DNA from: CAJQHK01 sp038142525 | GTDB taxonomy: Bacteria > Pseudomonadota > Alphaproteobacteria > Rickettsiales > UBA1997 | DNA length: 64,000 nt | Direction of reading: 5' to 3' | Assembly: GCA_038142525.1 (NCBI GenBank) | Contig: JAYQKE010000015.1 | Span: 372,001 to 436,000, forward strand | In this document: in pieces, positions 19,747 to 30,230 of the stretch | How positions within the stretch are numbered: position 1 is the first letter of the stretch | How the letters are laid out: each line of letters opens with the position of its first letter | Position numbers and translations under genes: made by a program | Notes under the pieces: model-generated | The model's input: only the letters and a program-made list of their open reading frames with translations | The model's database searches: none | Told to the model about the DNA's origin: nothing

Positions 19747-20523
19747 ATGTCTGTTACCATCCACCAAGAAGAGGATTTTAAAAAAATGCGAAGAGCTGGT
19801 CTTTTGGCTGCAGAAATACTAGATTATATTGGTAATTTTGTTAAGCCGGGTGTTACTACTAACGAATTAAATAATTTATGTCATAAAAAAATTATTGAAA
19901 ATGGCGCCATTCCCGCACCGCTAAATTATAAAGGCTTTCCAAAATCAATTTGTACTTCCGTTAATCATGTTATTTGCCATGGCATTCCAAGTGATAAAAA
20001 ATTAAAAAATAGTGACATGGTTAATATTGATGTAACGGTCATAGTTGATGGCTGGCATGGCGATACTAGCAGAATTTATTACGCTGGAAAACCTTCAATT
20101 AAAGCTAAAAGACTTTGTCAAACAACTTACGAAGCTATGATGCTTGGGATCGAACAAGTAAAACCAGGTGCAACATTAGGCGATATTGGTCATGCCATTC
20201 AAAAATATGCCGAAGATGCTGGTTATTCTGTGGTTCGAGATTATTGTGGCCACGGTATTGGCAAAGTTTTTCATACAGAACCAAATGTAGTTCATTATGG
20301 AGAACCAAATACTGGGTTAATTTTAAAGGAAGGAATGTTTTTCACTATAGAACCTATGATAAATGAGGGCAAAAAGGAAACAATTCTTAGCAAACATGAT
20401 AATTGGACCGTAACCACCAGAGATAAATCGCTTTCAGCTCAATTTGAACATACAATTGGCGTTACCAAAACTGGCTATGAAATTTTTACCAAATCCCCAA
20501 AAGGATTAGATCATCCAAACTAA
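19747..20523 (+). CDS. map: type I methionine aminopeptidase
   Basis: It removes the initiator methionine from nascent proteins. The 258-residue pita-bread enzyme shows the five metal ligands: Asp in NIDVTVIVDG (about 95) and GDTSR (about 106), His in GHGIGKVFH, Glu in FTIEPM and Glu in QFEHT. Length matches the family. leuS starts 1 base after its stop codon, so the two are probably one transcript. Confidence 0.97.
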   Translation: MSVTIHQEEDFKKMRRAGLLAAEILDYIGNFVKPGVTTNELNNLCHKKIIENGAIPAPLNYKGFPKSICTSVNHVICHGIPSDKKLKNSDMVNIDVTVIVDGWHGDTSRIYYAGKPSIKAKRLCQTTYEAMMLGIEQVKPGATLGDIGHAIQKYAEDAGYSVVRDYCGHGIGKVFHTEPNVVHYGEPNTGLILKEGMFFTIEPMINEGKKETILSKHDNWTVTTRDKSLSAQFEHTIGVTKTGYEIFTKSPKGLDHPN

Positions 20524-20524
20524 A

Positions 20525-23081
20525 ATGACTTATAATCACAAAAAAATAGAAGAAAAATGGCAACAAATCTGGGAAAAAGAAAAATTTTTTAAATTTACAC
20601 CAAAAGAAAATCAAAAAAAATATTATGTTTTGGAAATGTTTCCCTTTCCATCAGGAAAGATCCATGTTGGACATCTTCGTAATTACACAATTGGTGACGT
20701 AATCGCTCGTTTTAAGAAAATGCAAAATTTCAATATTTTACATCCAATTGGTTTTGATTCCTTTGGGCTTCCGGCCGAAAATCTTTGCTATTGAAAATAA
20801 TTCCCATCCTAAAGATTGGACATATGAAAATATTGCCACTATGGAAGAAGAGCTAAAAAAATTAGGTTTTTCTTATGATTGGGATCGAAAAATTGTCACT
20901 TGTGATGCGAATTATTATAAATTTGAACAAAAGATGTTCATTGATTTTTATAAAAACGACCTAATTTATCAAAAAGAATCCATTGTTAATTGGGATCCTG
21001 TTGATCAAACGGTTTTGGCCAATGAACAGGTAATTGACGGCAAAGGGTGGCGAAGTGGCGCAGAAATAGAGAAGAAAAAACTCAAACAGTGGTTTTTAAA
21101 AATTAGTGATTTTAGTGAAGAATTACTAGAGGAGTTAAAAAATCTGACCGGCTGGGATAAAAGAGTTTTAACCATGCAGGAAAAATGGATTGGCAAAAGT
21201 TCTGGCGCATCAATTAATTTTGATATTTCAAGTGGCAAGAAATTGGAAATTTATACCACCAGACCAGAAACAATTTTTGGTGCATCTTTTGTCGGAATTG
21301 CTGCAAACCACCCACTAGCCTTAGAAATTGCTAAAAATGATCAAAAAGCAGCGGATTTTATCGAAAACTGTAACAAAGACAATATTAATGAAGCCGATAT
21401 TGATAAAAATGAAAAAAAAGGCTTTAAAACTAATCTTTTTGCCAATCATCCATTTATTTCTGGTAAAAAATTGCCAATTTATATCGCCAATTTTATCTTA
21501 ATGGATTACGGCACGGGGGCAGTTTTTGCTTGCCCAGCCCACGATCAACGCGACTTTGATTTTGCTAAAAAATATAATTTAGAAATTACACAAGTTGTTG
21601 GAGAAGAGCAAGAATTGTTCGAGGCTTATTTAGAGGGTGGAAAAATGATAAATTCTGATTTTCTAGACGATTTATCAGCAAAAGACGCTAAGGAAAAAAT
21701 TATAGATTTACTTGAAGAAAAGAAAATTGGTAGCAGAAAAATCAATTATCGCCTTAAAGATTGGGGGGTTTCGCGCCAAAGATATTGGGGCTGCCCTATT
21801 CCAATGATTTATGATAAGAATGGCAATGTTAAACCAGTTCCAGAATCAGATTTGCCAGTTATTTTGCCAGAAGATCCTGACTTTTCTAAAGGCGGCAATC
21901 CTCTTGATCATCATCAAAAATGGCAAAAAATAGTAATTGACGGTGAAGAATTTATTCGTGAAACCGATACTTTAGATACTTTTTTTGAAAGTTCTTGGTA
22001 TTTTCTTAGATTTGCCTCCCAGCCAAAAGATAAGGCTTTTAATTTTGATGAAGTCAATGAAATTTTACCTGTTGATAATTATATTGGCGGTATTGAGCAT
22101 GCGGTTTTACATTTGCTTTATGCCAGATTTTTTACTAAAGCTCTCAAAAAATGTGGTTATTTAAATTTTGACGAACCCTTTAAAAACCTTTTAACACAAG
22201 GAATGGTTTGCCACAAAACCTTTAAGGACCAAAATGGCAAATGGGTTATGCCAAAAGATGTCGTTTTTAAAGATGGAAAGGCTTTTCATATAAATACCAA
22301 AGAAGAGATTATTGTTGGTAGAAGTGAAAAAATGAGCAAATCTAAAAAAAATGTGGTCGACCCCATGAAAATAATTGAAAATTTTGGCGCTGATACAGCT
22401 AGATTTTTTATGATGTCAGACTCTCCAGCAGAAAAAGATATTGAATGGTCAGATAACGCCTTAAATGGCTGTCATAAATTTTTAAAAAGAATTTACAATC
22501 TTGTAGAAGGGCTTTTAGAACAAAAAACCTTAGATTTTACAAATTTTTCTGATTTTTTATCTAAAGATGACTTAAAAAACCTATCAGAAAAACAAATTTC
22601 ATCAATCAAATTAACTCATAAAGTAATTTTTGATGTTAAAAATGAATATGAAAAAAATGGCTTTAATGTGGTTATTGCCAAAATTCGTGAATTTGCCAAT
22701 AATTTAGAAAAATTTCAAATTAATGATGAAAATGATCAGAAAATTAAATTTTTTGCTATTAAAAATTTAATTTTATTAATTTATCCAATTTGCTCTCATC
22801 TTTCTGAAGAGTTGTGGCAAAAACTGGGTTATAAAATCGCACTTTCTGATAAAATTTCTTTCCCAGAATTTAATAAAGATTTTATTACCGAAGATAAAGT
22901 AAAAATTGCTATTCAAATTAGAGGAAAATTAAAAAAAGTTATTGAGGTTCCAAAAGATTTAGAAAAAAACACTTTGGAAAATTTGATTTTATCAGATGAG
23001 CTGATTCAAAAAAACATCGATGGGCAAAAAATTAAAAAAATAATTATTATACCAAATAAATTGGTAAATATTGTAATTTAA
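20525..23081 (+). CDS. leuS: leucyl-tRNA synthetase, one frameshift near the N-terminus
   Basis: LeuS charges tRNA-Leu and edits mischarged tRNA. HIGH is seen as HVGHLRN near residue 48, the editing-domain threonine-rich motif as TTRPETIFG, and KMSKS as EKMSKSKKN. At about 20787 one extra base breaks the frame right after FGLPAEN; downstream the conserved IENNSHPKDWT continues in the other frame. The whole is about 850 residues, as expected. The gene is essential in bacteria, so a true knock-out is unlikely unless another copy exists. Confidence 0.93.
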
Positions 23082-23202
23082 GATTACCTGCCTCCATGCT
23101 CAGGCACAGGGCTCATGCCAGAGGTCGCCAAAGGTTTGGCAGCAGCCCCGCCCCCTTAGGAGTAGTGGCAGGAGTACTGCTACGAGAAAGGCGGCCATCC
23201 TC

Positions 23203-24359
23203 CTTACTCCCCTACATAATCAAAACATTCCAATTGATCGATAAAAAAGAGCAATGGATTGTTTAAAGTAAATTGAGACAGCATTATATCCGATCTTGAA
23301 AAGACTGAGATCAGATAAGTTTCCAAATCTCCTTTTTCTATAGAGTTTTTTTTAATATTACTTTTTGATCTAGATATTGCATATCCAATAAAGCAAACAA
23401 GAGCATGTGATAATAATACACAATATAAAAGCCTCTTAAATCTATCATATTTCCTAATTTTATTATTTTCTATGTCATAACCAGAGCTTTTACAATCTTG
23501 GTAATTCTTCTCTATTTTAAAACGATTCTCATAGATTTGTTGTTGTGCCATATTATCATCACTACTCATTAGATACCATATCTGCTTATCTTGAGTGCAT
23601 ATTGTAAGGTTTAGCTCCCTTTTCCATGATACAGATTTGGCTTTGAATATCTTGTCTTCTTTTATGCTGTTAAGATTAATTTTTTGATTATCATATTCTA
23701 TTATCAAATTAGGATTAATTCTTAATACATAATCAAAATTATTTTCCTTGCAAAGATTAGCGAATCTATTATTTCCAAAACCCCTATCCGCAACTATTAC
23801 ATAGCTATATTTCTTAGATAATACATGCCTTAGACCCTTTATAAAAGCTTCTTCCATTTTTATTTGTGACATTTGATTCTTCTTTTTTGGATATTTGCGC
23901 ATCGAAAAATATATGGTAATTGCTTTACCATTTAAAATAACTGAAGCACTAAGAATTAAGAAATTATTTTCATGACTTGTGAAGTCGATATTTATTTGTA
24001 TTCTTTGACCTTTCAATATTACATTTTTTTCCTCTAACAAGCTAAATATTAGCTTCACATGTTTGCGCCAAAAGGAATCATCTATCTGGAAATCTTTGCT
24101 CTGTAATAATCTATAAACAGCCATATCATTTGTCTTAAAGCTTTTATTGTTTTCCTTTGAAAGCTGTCTGGCTATTTGGTAAGTATTAGCGCTACCGCAT
24201 CGCATTATCGCAGTTGTTATATTAGCTAACCTCTTTGGAAGAACTTTGCCAAAGTCACTGAAATATTGATTTATTAATTCTTTCATGATCCTTATTTTGA
24301 TTAAGGAGGATATGATATATCGTGAAAATTAATGATCAATAATTATGTAGGGGAATAAG
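23203..24359 (-). mobile_element. IS4-family insertion sequence, copy 2 (intact)
   Basis: The inverted termini CTTA(C/T)TCCCCTACATAAT are flanked by an exact 10-bp duplication GGCCATCCTC (23193-23202 and 24360-24369), the usual duplication length for IS4 elements. It is nearly identical to copy 1 at 4206-5359 and so is probably recent. Confidence 0.93.
23204..24286 (-). CDS. IS4-family transposase, intact
   Basis: A 360-residue DDE transposase. Catalytic Asp residues are in NIDFTSHE and VVADRGFG. The Glu is in YENRFKIEKNYQDCK, an exact Y(2)R(3)E(6)K signature. The stop codon lies within the left terminal repeat. It has full length and no frameshift, so this copy is the likely active source of copy 1. 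Confidence 0.93.
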   Translation of the reverse strand: MKELINQYFSDFGKVLPKRLANITTAIMRCGSANTYQIARQLSKENNKSFKTNDMAVYRLLQSKDFQIDDSFWRKHVKLIFSLLEEKNVILKGQRIQINIDFTSHENNFLILSASVILNGKAITIYFSMRKYPKKKNQMSQIKMEEAFIKGLRHVLSKKYSYVIVADRGFGNNRFANLCKENNFDYVLRINPNLIIEYDNQKINLNSIKEDKIFKAKSVSWKRELNLTICTQDKQIWYLMSSDDNMAQQQIYENRFKIEKNYQDCKSSGYDIENNKIRKYDRFKRLLYCVLLSHALVCFIGYAISRSKSNIKKNSIEKGDLETYLISVFSRSDIMLSQFTLNNPLLFFIDQLECFDYVGE

Positions 24360-24947
24360 GGCCATCCTCCCCCCGCCCGATAAAGCAAGATGTCGCTATA
24401 GAATTGTCAGAATCATAACGAGATAGAGACCCTACACCCGAGGATGGGGCGCCATGAAGAACAACATAAGAAACAGGTTCAGACCGGTCAGTAGGCAACG
24501 ACGAGGCAGATTGCGACACAGAAAGGCAGTCAACAGGAGGTATATCTGACGCAGGCGAAGACTTAGGAGCCTCTTCTTCAAGAGGTATAAAACGATTTTT
24601 AACTATTTCTACCGCCTCATCCACATTTGCATTATCGGCAATATTTTGACCACTTGGCTCAAAACCCAGCAATAACAACAAATTAGCACCACGAATACTA
24701 ACCTTATATTGTCCTGTTAATATTCTCGAAGCAAGATCTTTTTCATTTTCTTCAGGTTTTGCAAATATATCTCTAAAAGCCAATGCTAAACTATCACAAT
24801 CATTGCCAAACCTATTTATGGCGCTTATTGCAAACACTACATAACTGATTATTTTTGAACTCATTCGACATGTTTGGTAAAATAAAAACTATAAAACAGA
24901 AGGTCCTAAACCTATTTAGAGGCTTTTTGGCTAAAAACTAAACTTAT

Positions 24948-25304
24948 CTATAATAATTCACTCATTTTTTTCTTTCCAAGAATATGAACATGGAAGTGAA
25001 AAACAGTCTGACCGGCATCTGAGCCATTATTGGTAATTAATCGATAACCAGAATTATCAAGGCCAAGATTTGAAGCAATCTCTGCAACCTTCTTAAAAAA
25101 ATTATTAACTTCGTCAGTGCCAGCTTTTAAAACAAAGTCAGAAAAAGAAATAAATTGCCCCTTAGGAACAACCAAAATATGAATTGGGGCAGCTTTGCTA
25201 ATATCTTCAAAAGCTAAGATCTTTTCATCCTCATAAATTTTTTTAGATGGAATTTCGCCCCGAATTATTTTGGCAAAAATATTATTTTGATCGTAATCAG
25301 ACAT
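24948..25304 (-). CDS. HIT-family nucleotide hydrolase (HinT-like)
   Basis: A 118-residue histidine-triad protein. The triad is seen near the C-terminus as FHFHVHILG. The N-terminal DNIFAKIIRGEIPS is the usual start of the family. HinT-type enzymes hydrolyse adenosine phosphoramidates. It ends with a TAG stop. The preceding csp transcript seems to end at the terminator upstream. Confidence 0.92.
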   Translation of the reverse strand: MSDYDQNNIFAKIIRGEIPSKKIYEDEKILAFEDISKAAPIHILVVPKGQFISFSDFVLKAGTDEVNNFFKKVAEIASNLGLDNSGYRLITNNGSDAGQTVFHFHVHILGKKKMSELL

Positions 25305-25329
25305 AATTATATTGCCGTTATAAAATCAA

Positions 25330-25371
25330 AAAAAGCTTAAGGCAACATCAAAAAACCACCTTAAGCTTTTT
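25330..25371 (-). terminator. intrinsic terminator after csp
   Basis: AAAAAGCTTAAGG pairs over 13 bases with CCTTAAGCTTTTT, with a 16-base loop. Read on the minus strand the stem is followed by a T-rich tract, so it should end the cold-shock gene transcript just before the HIT gene. Confidence 0.8.
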
Positions 25372-25415
25372 CTAAAAATATATAATCAAAAGATTAATCT
25401 AGAAAGATCAATCAG

Positions 25416-25619
25416 CTAACCTAACTTAATATTTACTGCTGATTTTCTACCATTATTATCTTCAATTTCATAAGAAATTGACTGATCTTCTTCTATAGAA
25501 TGTGCATCTTCATTGCCAAGATTACTAACATGAAGAAAAACATCTGCACCGCCTTCGTCCGGAACTATAAATCCATATCCTTTTGTTGGGTTGAACCATT
25601 TAATTTTACCTGTTGCCAT
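25416..25619 (-). CDS. cold-shock domain protein
   Basis: A 67-residue single-stranded nucleic acid chaperone. RNP1 is seen as KGYGFI and RNP2 as VFLHVS. I choose the ATG at 25619 (MATGKIKWFN), the canonical start; the frame remains open upstream without any family sequence. About 230 bases of AT-rich leader separate it from purM, which is divergent. Confidence 0.93.
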   Translation of the reverse strand: MATGKIKWFNPTKGYGFIVPDEGGADVFLHVSNLGNEDAHSIEEDQSISYEIEDNNGRKSAVNIKLG

Positions 25620-25845
25620 TATTTTAAAAAATTTAATTAATAAGAAAATTTGGAGGGAAACACAAGAACATCTTAAAATAAAAATGTACCATACCAAATC
25701 CAATCTTTAAAGTAACTCTAAAGACAGAAATTGACATCTAACTCTAAATTCGAAGACAAATTCTAATAACGGCTTTTTAATAAGCAATTGATAATTATTT
25801 TGTCACAGATAAAATAGCATTTTTGACAATAAATTGATAAAATAA

Positions 25846-26838
25846 GTGAGCGAAAATTACAAAAAGGCAGGGGTAGATATCGATAAAGGCAATCAATTTG
25901 TCAATAACATCAAATCTTTAGTCCAAAGCACAGCTAGAAGCGGATCAAATCCAGACATTGGTGGCTTTGGCGGGTTATTTGATTTGCAAAAATGTGGCTA
26001 TAAAAATCCAATTTTAGTTTCTTGTAATGACGGTGTCGGCACCAAGATTAAATTAACAGAAAAACTCAATAAATATGACACAATTGGCATTGATTTAGTT
26101 GCTATGTCGGTTAATGATTTGGTTGTTCAAAATGCCGAACCGCTATTTTTCTTAGATTACTTTTCTTGCGGTAAATTATCTCTTGAAATTGGTCAGGATA
26201 TTATCAAAGGAATTGCCAACGGTTGCAAAGAGGCAAATTGTGCCTTAATTGGCGGCGAAACAGCAGAAATGCCATCAATTTACAAAAATAATGATTATGA
26301 TTTAGCTGGATTTTGTGTTGGTGCCGAAAAAGAAGATTTATTACCAAAAAATAATATCAAATCTGGAGATATTATTTTGGGTATAAAATCAAATGGCGTA
26401 CATTCTAATGGATTTTCTTTAGTTAATAAAATAATTTCTGAAAAAAATATCAATTTATCAGAAAATTTTGAAAATGGATTAACAATTGGCGAATCTCTTC
26501 TTAAAGAAACCAAAATTTATGTCAAATCTTGCCTAAAAGCGGCAAAAACAGGAAAAATCAAAGCCTTTGCTCATATTACTGGTGGTGGTTTGGTTGAAAA
26601 TATTATGAGAGTTGTTCCAGATGGCTTAGATATTGATATTGATTTTTCTTCTTGGAATAGACCTAAAATCTTTCGATTTTTACAAGAAAAAGGAGATATT
26701 GCCGAAACTGAGATGAGAAGAGTCTTTAACTGTGGTATCGGTATGGTGGCAATTTGTGAAAAAAAATATGAAGATGAAATCAGTAATATTTTAATTTCAG
26801 AGGGAGAAAAAATAACAAAAATTGGATTAGTAAAATAA
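25846..26838 (+). CDS. purM: phosphoribosylformylglycinamidine cyclo-ligase (AIR synthetase)
   Basis: PurM makes aminoimidazole ribotide in purine synthesis. The 330-residue protein has GGFGGLFDL, DGVGTKIKL, GGETAEMPSIY and AHITGGGLVENI. The start is GTG at 25846, since the upstream codon is a stop. purN is present at 60 kb, so purine synthesis is probably kept, unlike in Rickettsia. Its stop codon overlaps the ATG of the ileS fragment (TAATG). Confidence 0.95.
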   Translation: MSENYKKAGVDIDKGNQFVNNIKSLVQSTARSGSNPDIGGFGGLFDLQKCGYKNPILVSCNDGVGTKIKLTEKLNKYDTIGIDLVAMSVNDLVVQNAEPLFFLDYFSCGKLSLEIGQDIIKGIANGCKEANCALIGGETAEMPSIYKNNDYDLAGFCVGAEKEDLLPKNNIKSGDIILGIKSNGVHSNGFSLVNKIISEKNINLSENFENGLTIGESLLKETKIYVKSCLKAAKTGKIKAFAHITGGGLVENIMRVVPDGLDIDIDFSSWNRPKIFRFLQEKGDIAETEMRRVFNCGIGMVAICEKKYEDEISNILISEGEKITKIGLVK

Positions 26839-27614
26839 TGACAAATTCCGTACATTTACAAAATATTCCCGATTTATCTTTTATTAAATCTGACCAAAAA
26901 TTGGTTGAAAATATGGATCTGGTTCGAAATATCTGCTCAACAGCTCTTTTTATCAGAGATAAATATAAATTAAGGGTTAGATTACCATTAGCTAATCTTA
27001 AAATTATCAGTAAAAAATCTCAAAAAATCGCTAATTTTAAAGATATTATTAGTGACGAGGTTAATGTAAAAAATATTGAACTTAGTGATAATATTGCAGA
27101 GCTTGCTGAATTTAAATTACAATTAAACTTTAAAAAAATTGGCGCTAAATTTGGCCCAAAAATGAAAGAAATTGCCAGAGCTGCCAAAAATAATGATTGG
27201 CAAAAATTAGAAGATGGCAATATCAAGATTGCTGGCGAAACCCTCTCAAAAGATGATTTTGAAATTAAATTAACCACCAAAAATCCAGAAAAAATTTTTC
27301 CCCTTGCAAGCAATGATTGTCTTATCGAGCTAGACCTAAATGTTACAGAAGAATTAGAAAATGAAGGAATTGCCAGAGATATTATCAGATTAATTCAGCA
27401 AGATCGAAAAGAAAAAGATTTTAATATTTCTGACCACATAAATATCACAATTTCTTGTAGTAATAAATTACAAAAAATTATTAACAACAATAAGAATTAT
27501 ATTAAAAACCAAGCTCTTGGCAAAGAAATTATATTTTCTGATTCAAAAGATTCCTTTGAAAAATTTGAGCATAAAATTGAAGAAGAGATTTTAACAGTTT
27601 ATCTGGAAAAATAA
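26838..27614 (+). pseudogene. orphan C-terminal part of isoleucyl-tRNA synthetase
   Basis: The 258 residues match only the last quarter of eukaryote-type IleS: NMDLVRNICSTALFIRDKY, LRVRLPLANLKI and then VTEELENEGIARDIIRLIQ. This is the end of the anticodon-binding domain and the C-terminal extension. The HIGH and KMSKS catalytic domains are missing and are not found upstream, where an intact purM stands. It is a 3' fragment left by recombination or, less likely, a separately expressed domain coupled to purM. A complete ileS should exist elsewhere. Confidence 0.8.
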
Positions 27615-27731
27615 TCTACCTATTGTTTGTAAAAAATGAGGTCAATATAACTATATTACGTCATAGCTTTTTACTTAGATATGTTTTTTCTGGGTAGTAA
27701 TACATTTGCAATTCAAAGAATTGTACTAGTA

Positions 27732-28722
27732 TAGCCAACTAAATTAAGCTTGCATTTCTTGCGCCAGGAGAATAAAATTCTGGCAAAAACTATGCCAGTT
27801 CCATATTCTAATGATTTAAGAAAAAAAGTTATTGATTTACTTGAGATCAACAAGAAGAGTCCAAAGGAGGTATCGTTATTGTTGAATATCCATCCAACAA
27901 CTATAACTCGTTGGCACAAGAGATATAGAGAGGAAGGTCTTTATGAGTTTCGAGGCTATAACGATAATAAGGATAAGATTAAGATTAAAGATCCTACGAA
28001 GATAAAGAAGATTATAGAAGAGAGTCCATTTATCAATTGTTACGAGATTGCAGAGATGATTGATGAGGATGTAACTGATGTAACAATATTGAATTATATT
28101 AGAAGACTAGGATTGACCTTTAAAAAAACTCCAAGATATACAAAGAAAGGAATGAAAAACTTAGATCTGAATTCATAAAATCAATTGCCAATCTCGATCA
28201 AAAAAAGCTATATGATTTTGATGAGTCTGGTATCGATCTTGAGATTAACTGTGAATATGGATTTGCCAAAAAAGGAAAGAGGCTTGAAGTTCCAAGATCT
28301 GGTAGAAGAGGCAAAAGACTGAATATACTGGCAAAGAAGAAATCATAATAATGATTTAATATGTTCAAAAATATATGAATCATCAATTGATAAACAAATA
28401 TTTAAGGACTATCTTAAGAACGATCTATTTCCAAATATTGAGTCAGGATCTTATCTGGTACTTGATAACGCCAAATTTCATCATGACTCAAAGGCAGAAA
28501 TTGCTGATAAAAATATTGAAACCATTGCAGACATAGCAAAGAAATTCAATATCACATTACTTTATCTTCCAGCTTATTCACCAGATCTTAACCCAATTGA
28601 AAAGAAATGGTCTCAAATCAAGTATTGGTACAGGAAGTGGAGAAATAAATACAGCGATAAAAGAGAGTTACTCGAAATGTTGCTTGGAATAAGAGAAAAT
28701 GCAAGCTTAATTTAGTTGTCTA
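27732..28722 (+). mobile_element. IS630-family insertion sequence
   Basis: Inverted termini TAG(C/A)CAACTAAATTAAGC are flanked by TA duplications at 27730-27731 and 28723-28724, as expected for this family. It was inserted into a MITE copy. Confidence 0.88.
27792..28715 (+). pseudogene. IS630-family transposase, frameshifted
   Basis: The start MPVPYSNDLRKKVID is a typical IS630 N-terminal helix-turn-helix. The catalytic parts appear in changing frames: DFDESGIDLE, VLDNAKFHHD and then YSPDLNPIEKKW, giving the DDE triad. At least two frame changes occur, near 28160 and 28345. The copy seems inactive unless the shifts are base-calling errors. Confidence 0.88.
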
Positions 28723-29352
28723 TAACAAGAAAAAGATGAAGCTAAGTTGTTTATCTTTATAATAGTTTTTTAATGATAAATGGTATTACATAAAATAATA
28801 TTTTTGACAATATTTGCCTTTATTCCATTTAATATTTATGCTGAGCAGCGAAATATCTTACCCCCAATTAGTAAAGAAAAAAAACTTTTCTTACTAATCT
28901 TACGCTTTCCGGGGCAATATTAGGCTACGGATTTGTCAATTGGGATTATGGAACCAACAATTTTAGTGTAAATAATGAGGGTTGGTTTTCTCAAGGATTT
29001 AAGCAGAAGGAGGTTCAGATAAGACTGCCCACGCTTATGGCGCCTACCTTACTTCTAGATTATCTAATCAGCTTTATCTTAAATGGGGCTACAGCAAAGA
29101 AGAAGCCAAAAAACAAGCATTATTAACAAGCATTATTCTTACCACAGTAACAGAAATTGGAGATGGAAGACCTTTGCATAGATCATTAAAATTTCCCTAA
29201 CTTTCTCTTGGTTTTTTCTTAATTTCATCAATTTTTTCTTGAATAAAACAGCAATAAAGCTAGTATTTATCTAGCTTTATTGCTGTTTATTATAATGAAA
29301 TATTAATAAATTATGGTTACTTTTGCTTCTATTTCCATTCAAGAGAGATTAA

Positions 29353-30230
29353 AGGAACCTCTGAAAAACCAATTATCTAATTTATAGATTTGAAACTGTT
29401 TAATTTTGTTATTTTTGCCAAAGTTTAGCAAAGTTATTTTATAAAATTTTGTTTGAATTTATTTGATAAAAATAGCCAGAAAAGCTTGATTTATCTAGCT
29501 TTTTTGCTTATTATTGATATATTAAATTCAAATAAAATATATAATTATGGCAACCCAGCAATCATTTTTTTCATTAGCAATTTCTGGTAGAAAATTAAGA
29601 GCGGAGAAGTTTCTTAATCAAATGACGGATATTATTCCATGGCAAAGATTGATTGATAAGATAGAGCCTTTTTATCCTAATGGTACTAGTGATTACGGTG
29701 GCAGGAAGGTGACAGATTTATTATTAATATTTAAGATTCATTTGTTACAGCAGTGGTTTGGTCTTAGTGATCCAGCTATGGAGGATGCTATATATGATAG
29801 AATAAGTTTTCAAAAATTCTTAAATATTGATATTGGTATTGATAATGTTCGGATGAGACTGTGATATTGAGATTCCGTCATTTATTGGAAAAGCATAATT
29901 TATCGTCGATTATATTTAACGAGGTAAATTCATATCTTGAAGAGAATGATCTTTTGTTGAAGGAGGGTACGATAACTGATGCGACATTAATATCTGCTCC
30001 AACTAGTACAAAAAACAAGAAGAGGAAAAGGGACCAAGAGATGTCTTCTACCAAGAAAGGGAAGAATTATTATTTTGGCATGAAGTCTCATATTGGTGTG
30101 CAAACTAAGGGTAAGCCAATTATTCATTCTATTGTCACGACGACAGCTAAAGATCATGATTCTACTAAAACAGAGGAGTTATTACATGGTGATGAAACTT
30201 CTTTATTTGGTGACAAGGCCTATGATGATA
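29353..30230 (+). mobile_element. IS5-family element A, 3' part missing
   Basis: The left terminus GGAACCTCTGAAAAACC begins at 29354. The sequence matches the complete copy at 40370-41721 up to its transposase codon for GDKAYDDK, then stops abruptly at the terminus of element B. The TAAA before it (29350-29353) is repeated after element B (31584-31587). Confidence 0.88.
29547..30230 (+). pseudogene. IS5-family transposase, truncated and frameshifted
   Basis: It encodes the N-terminal two thirds of the IS5 transposase (MATQQSFFSLAISGRK to GDKAYDDK). One C is missing near 29849 (GTTCGG in place of GTTCCGG of the intact copies), which breaks the frame. The C-terminal catalytic Glu region is lost. 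Confidence 0.88.

Larger units (their letters stand above)
23113..24864 (-). pseudogene. hypothetical protein gene interrupted by IS4 copy 2
   Basis: The N-terminal 100 residues (MSSKIISYVVFAIS, FAKPEENEKD, NLLLLLGFEP) are unrecognised, perhaps a small helical domain. The rest is Ser/Pro/Gly-rich. Removing the IS4 and one copy of its 10-bp duplication restores one frame: GRGEDG continues as GRLSRSSTPATTPKG and stops at TGA 23113-23115. The C-terminal third is close to 50% GC, unlike the rest of the window, which hints at recent acquisition. With the IS4 present, the protein ends with PYSPT at 24343. Confidence 0.65.
27618..28785. repeat. MITE copy 2, interrupted by IS630
   Basis: The parts on either side of the IS630 match the interior of copy 1 at 11062-11301: AAAAAATGAGGTCAATATAA and TCATAGCTTTTTACTTA on the left, AAAAAGATGAAGCTAAGTTG and TTTTTTAATGATAAATGGTA on the right. 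The left terminus is more diverged than the right one. Removing the IS630 and one TA restores a continuous match to copy 1. Confidence 0.78.
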
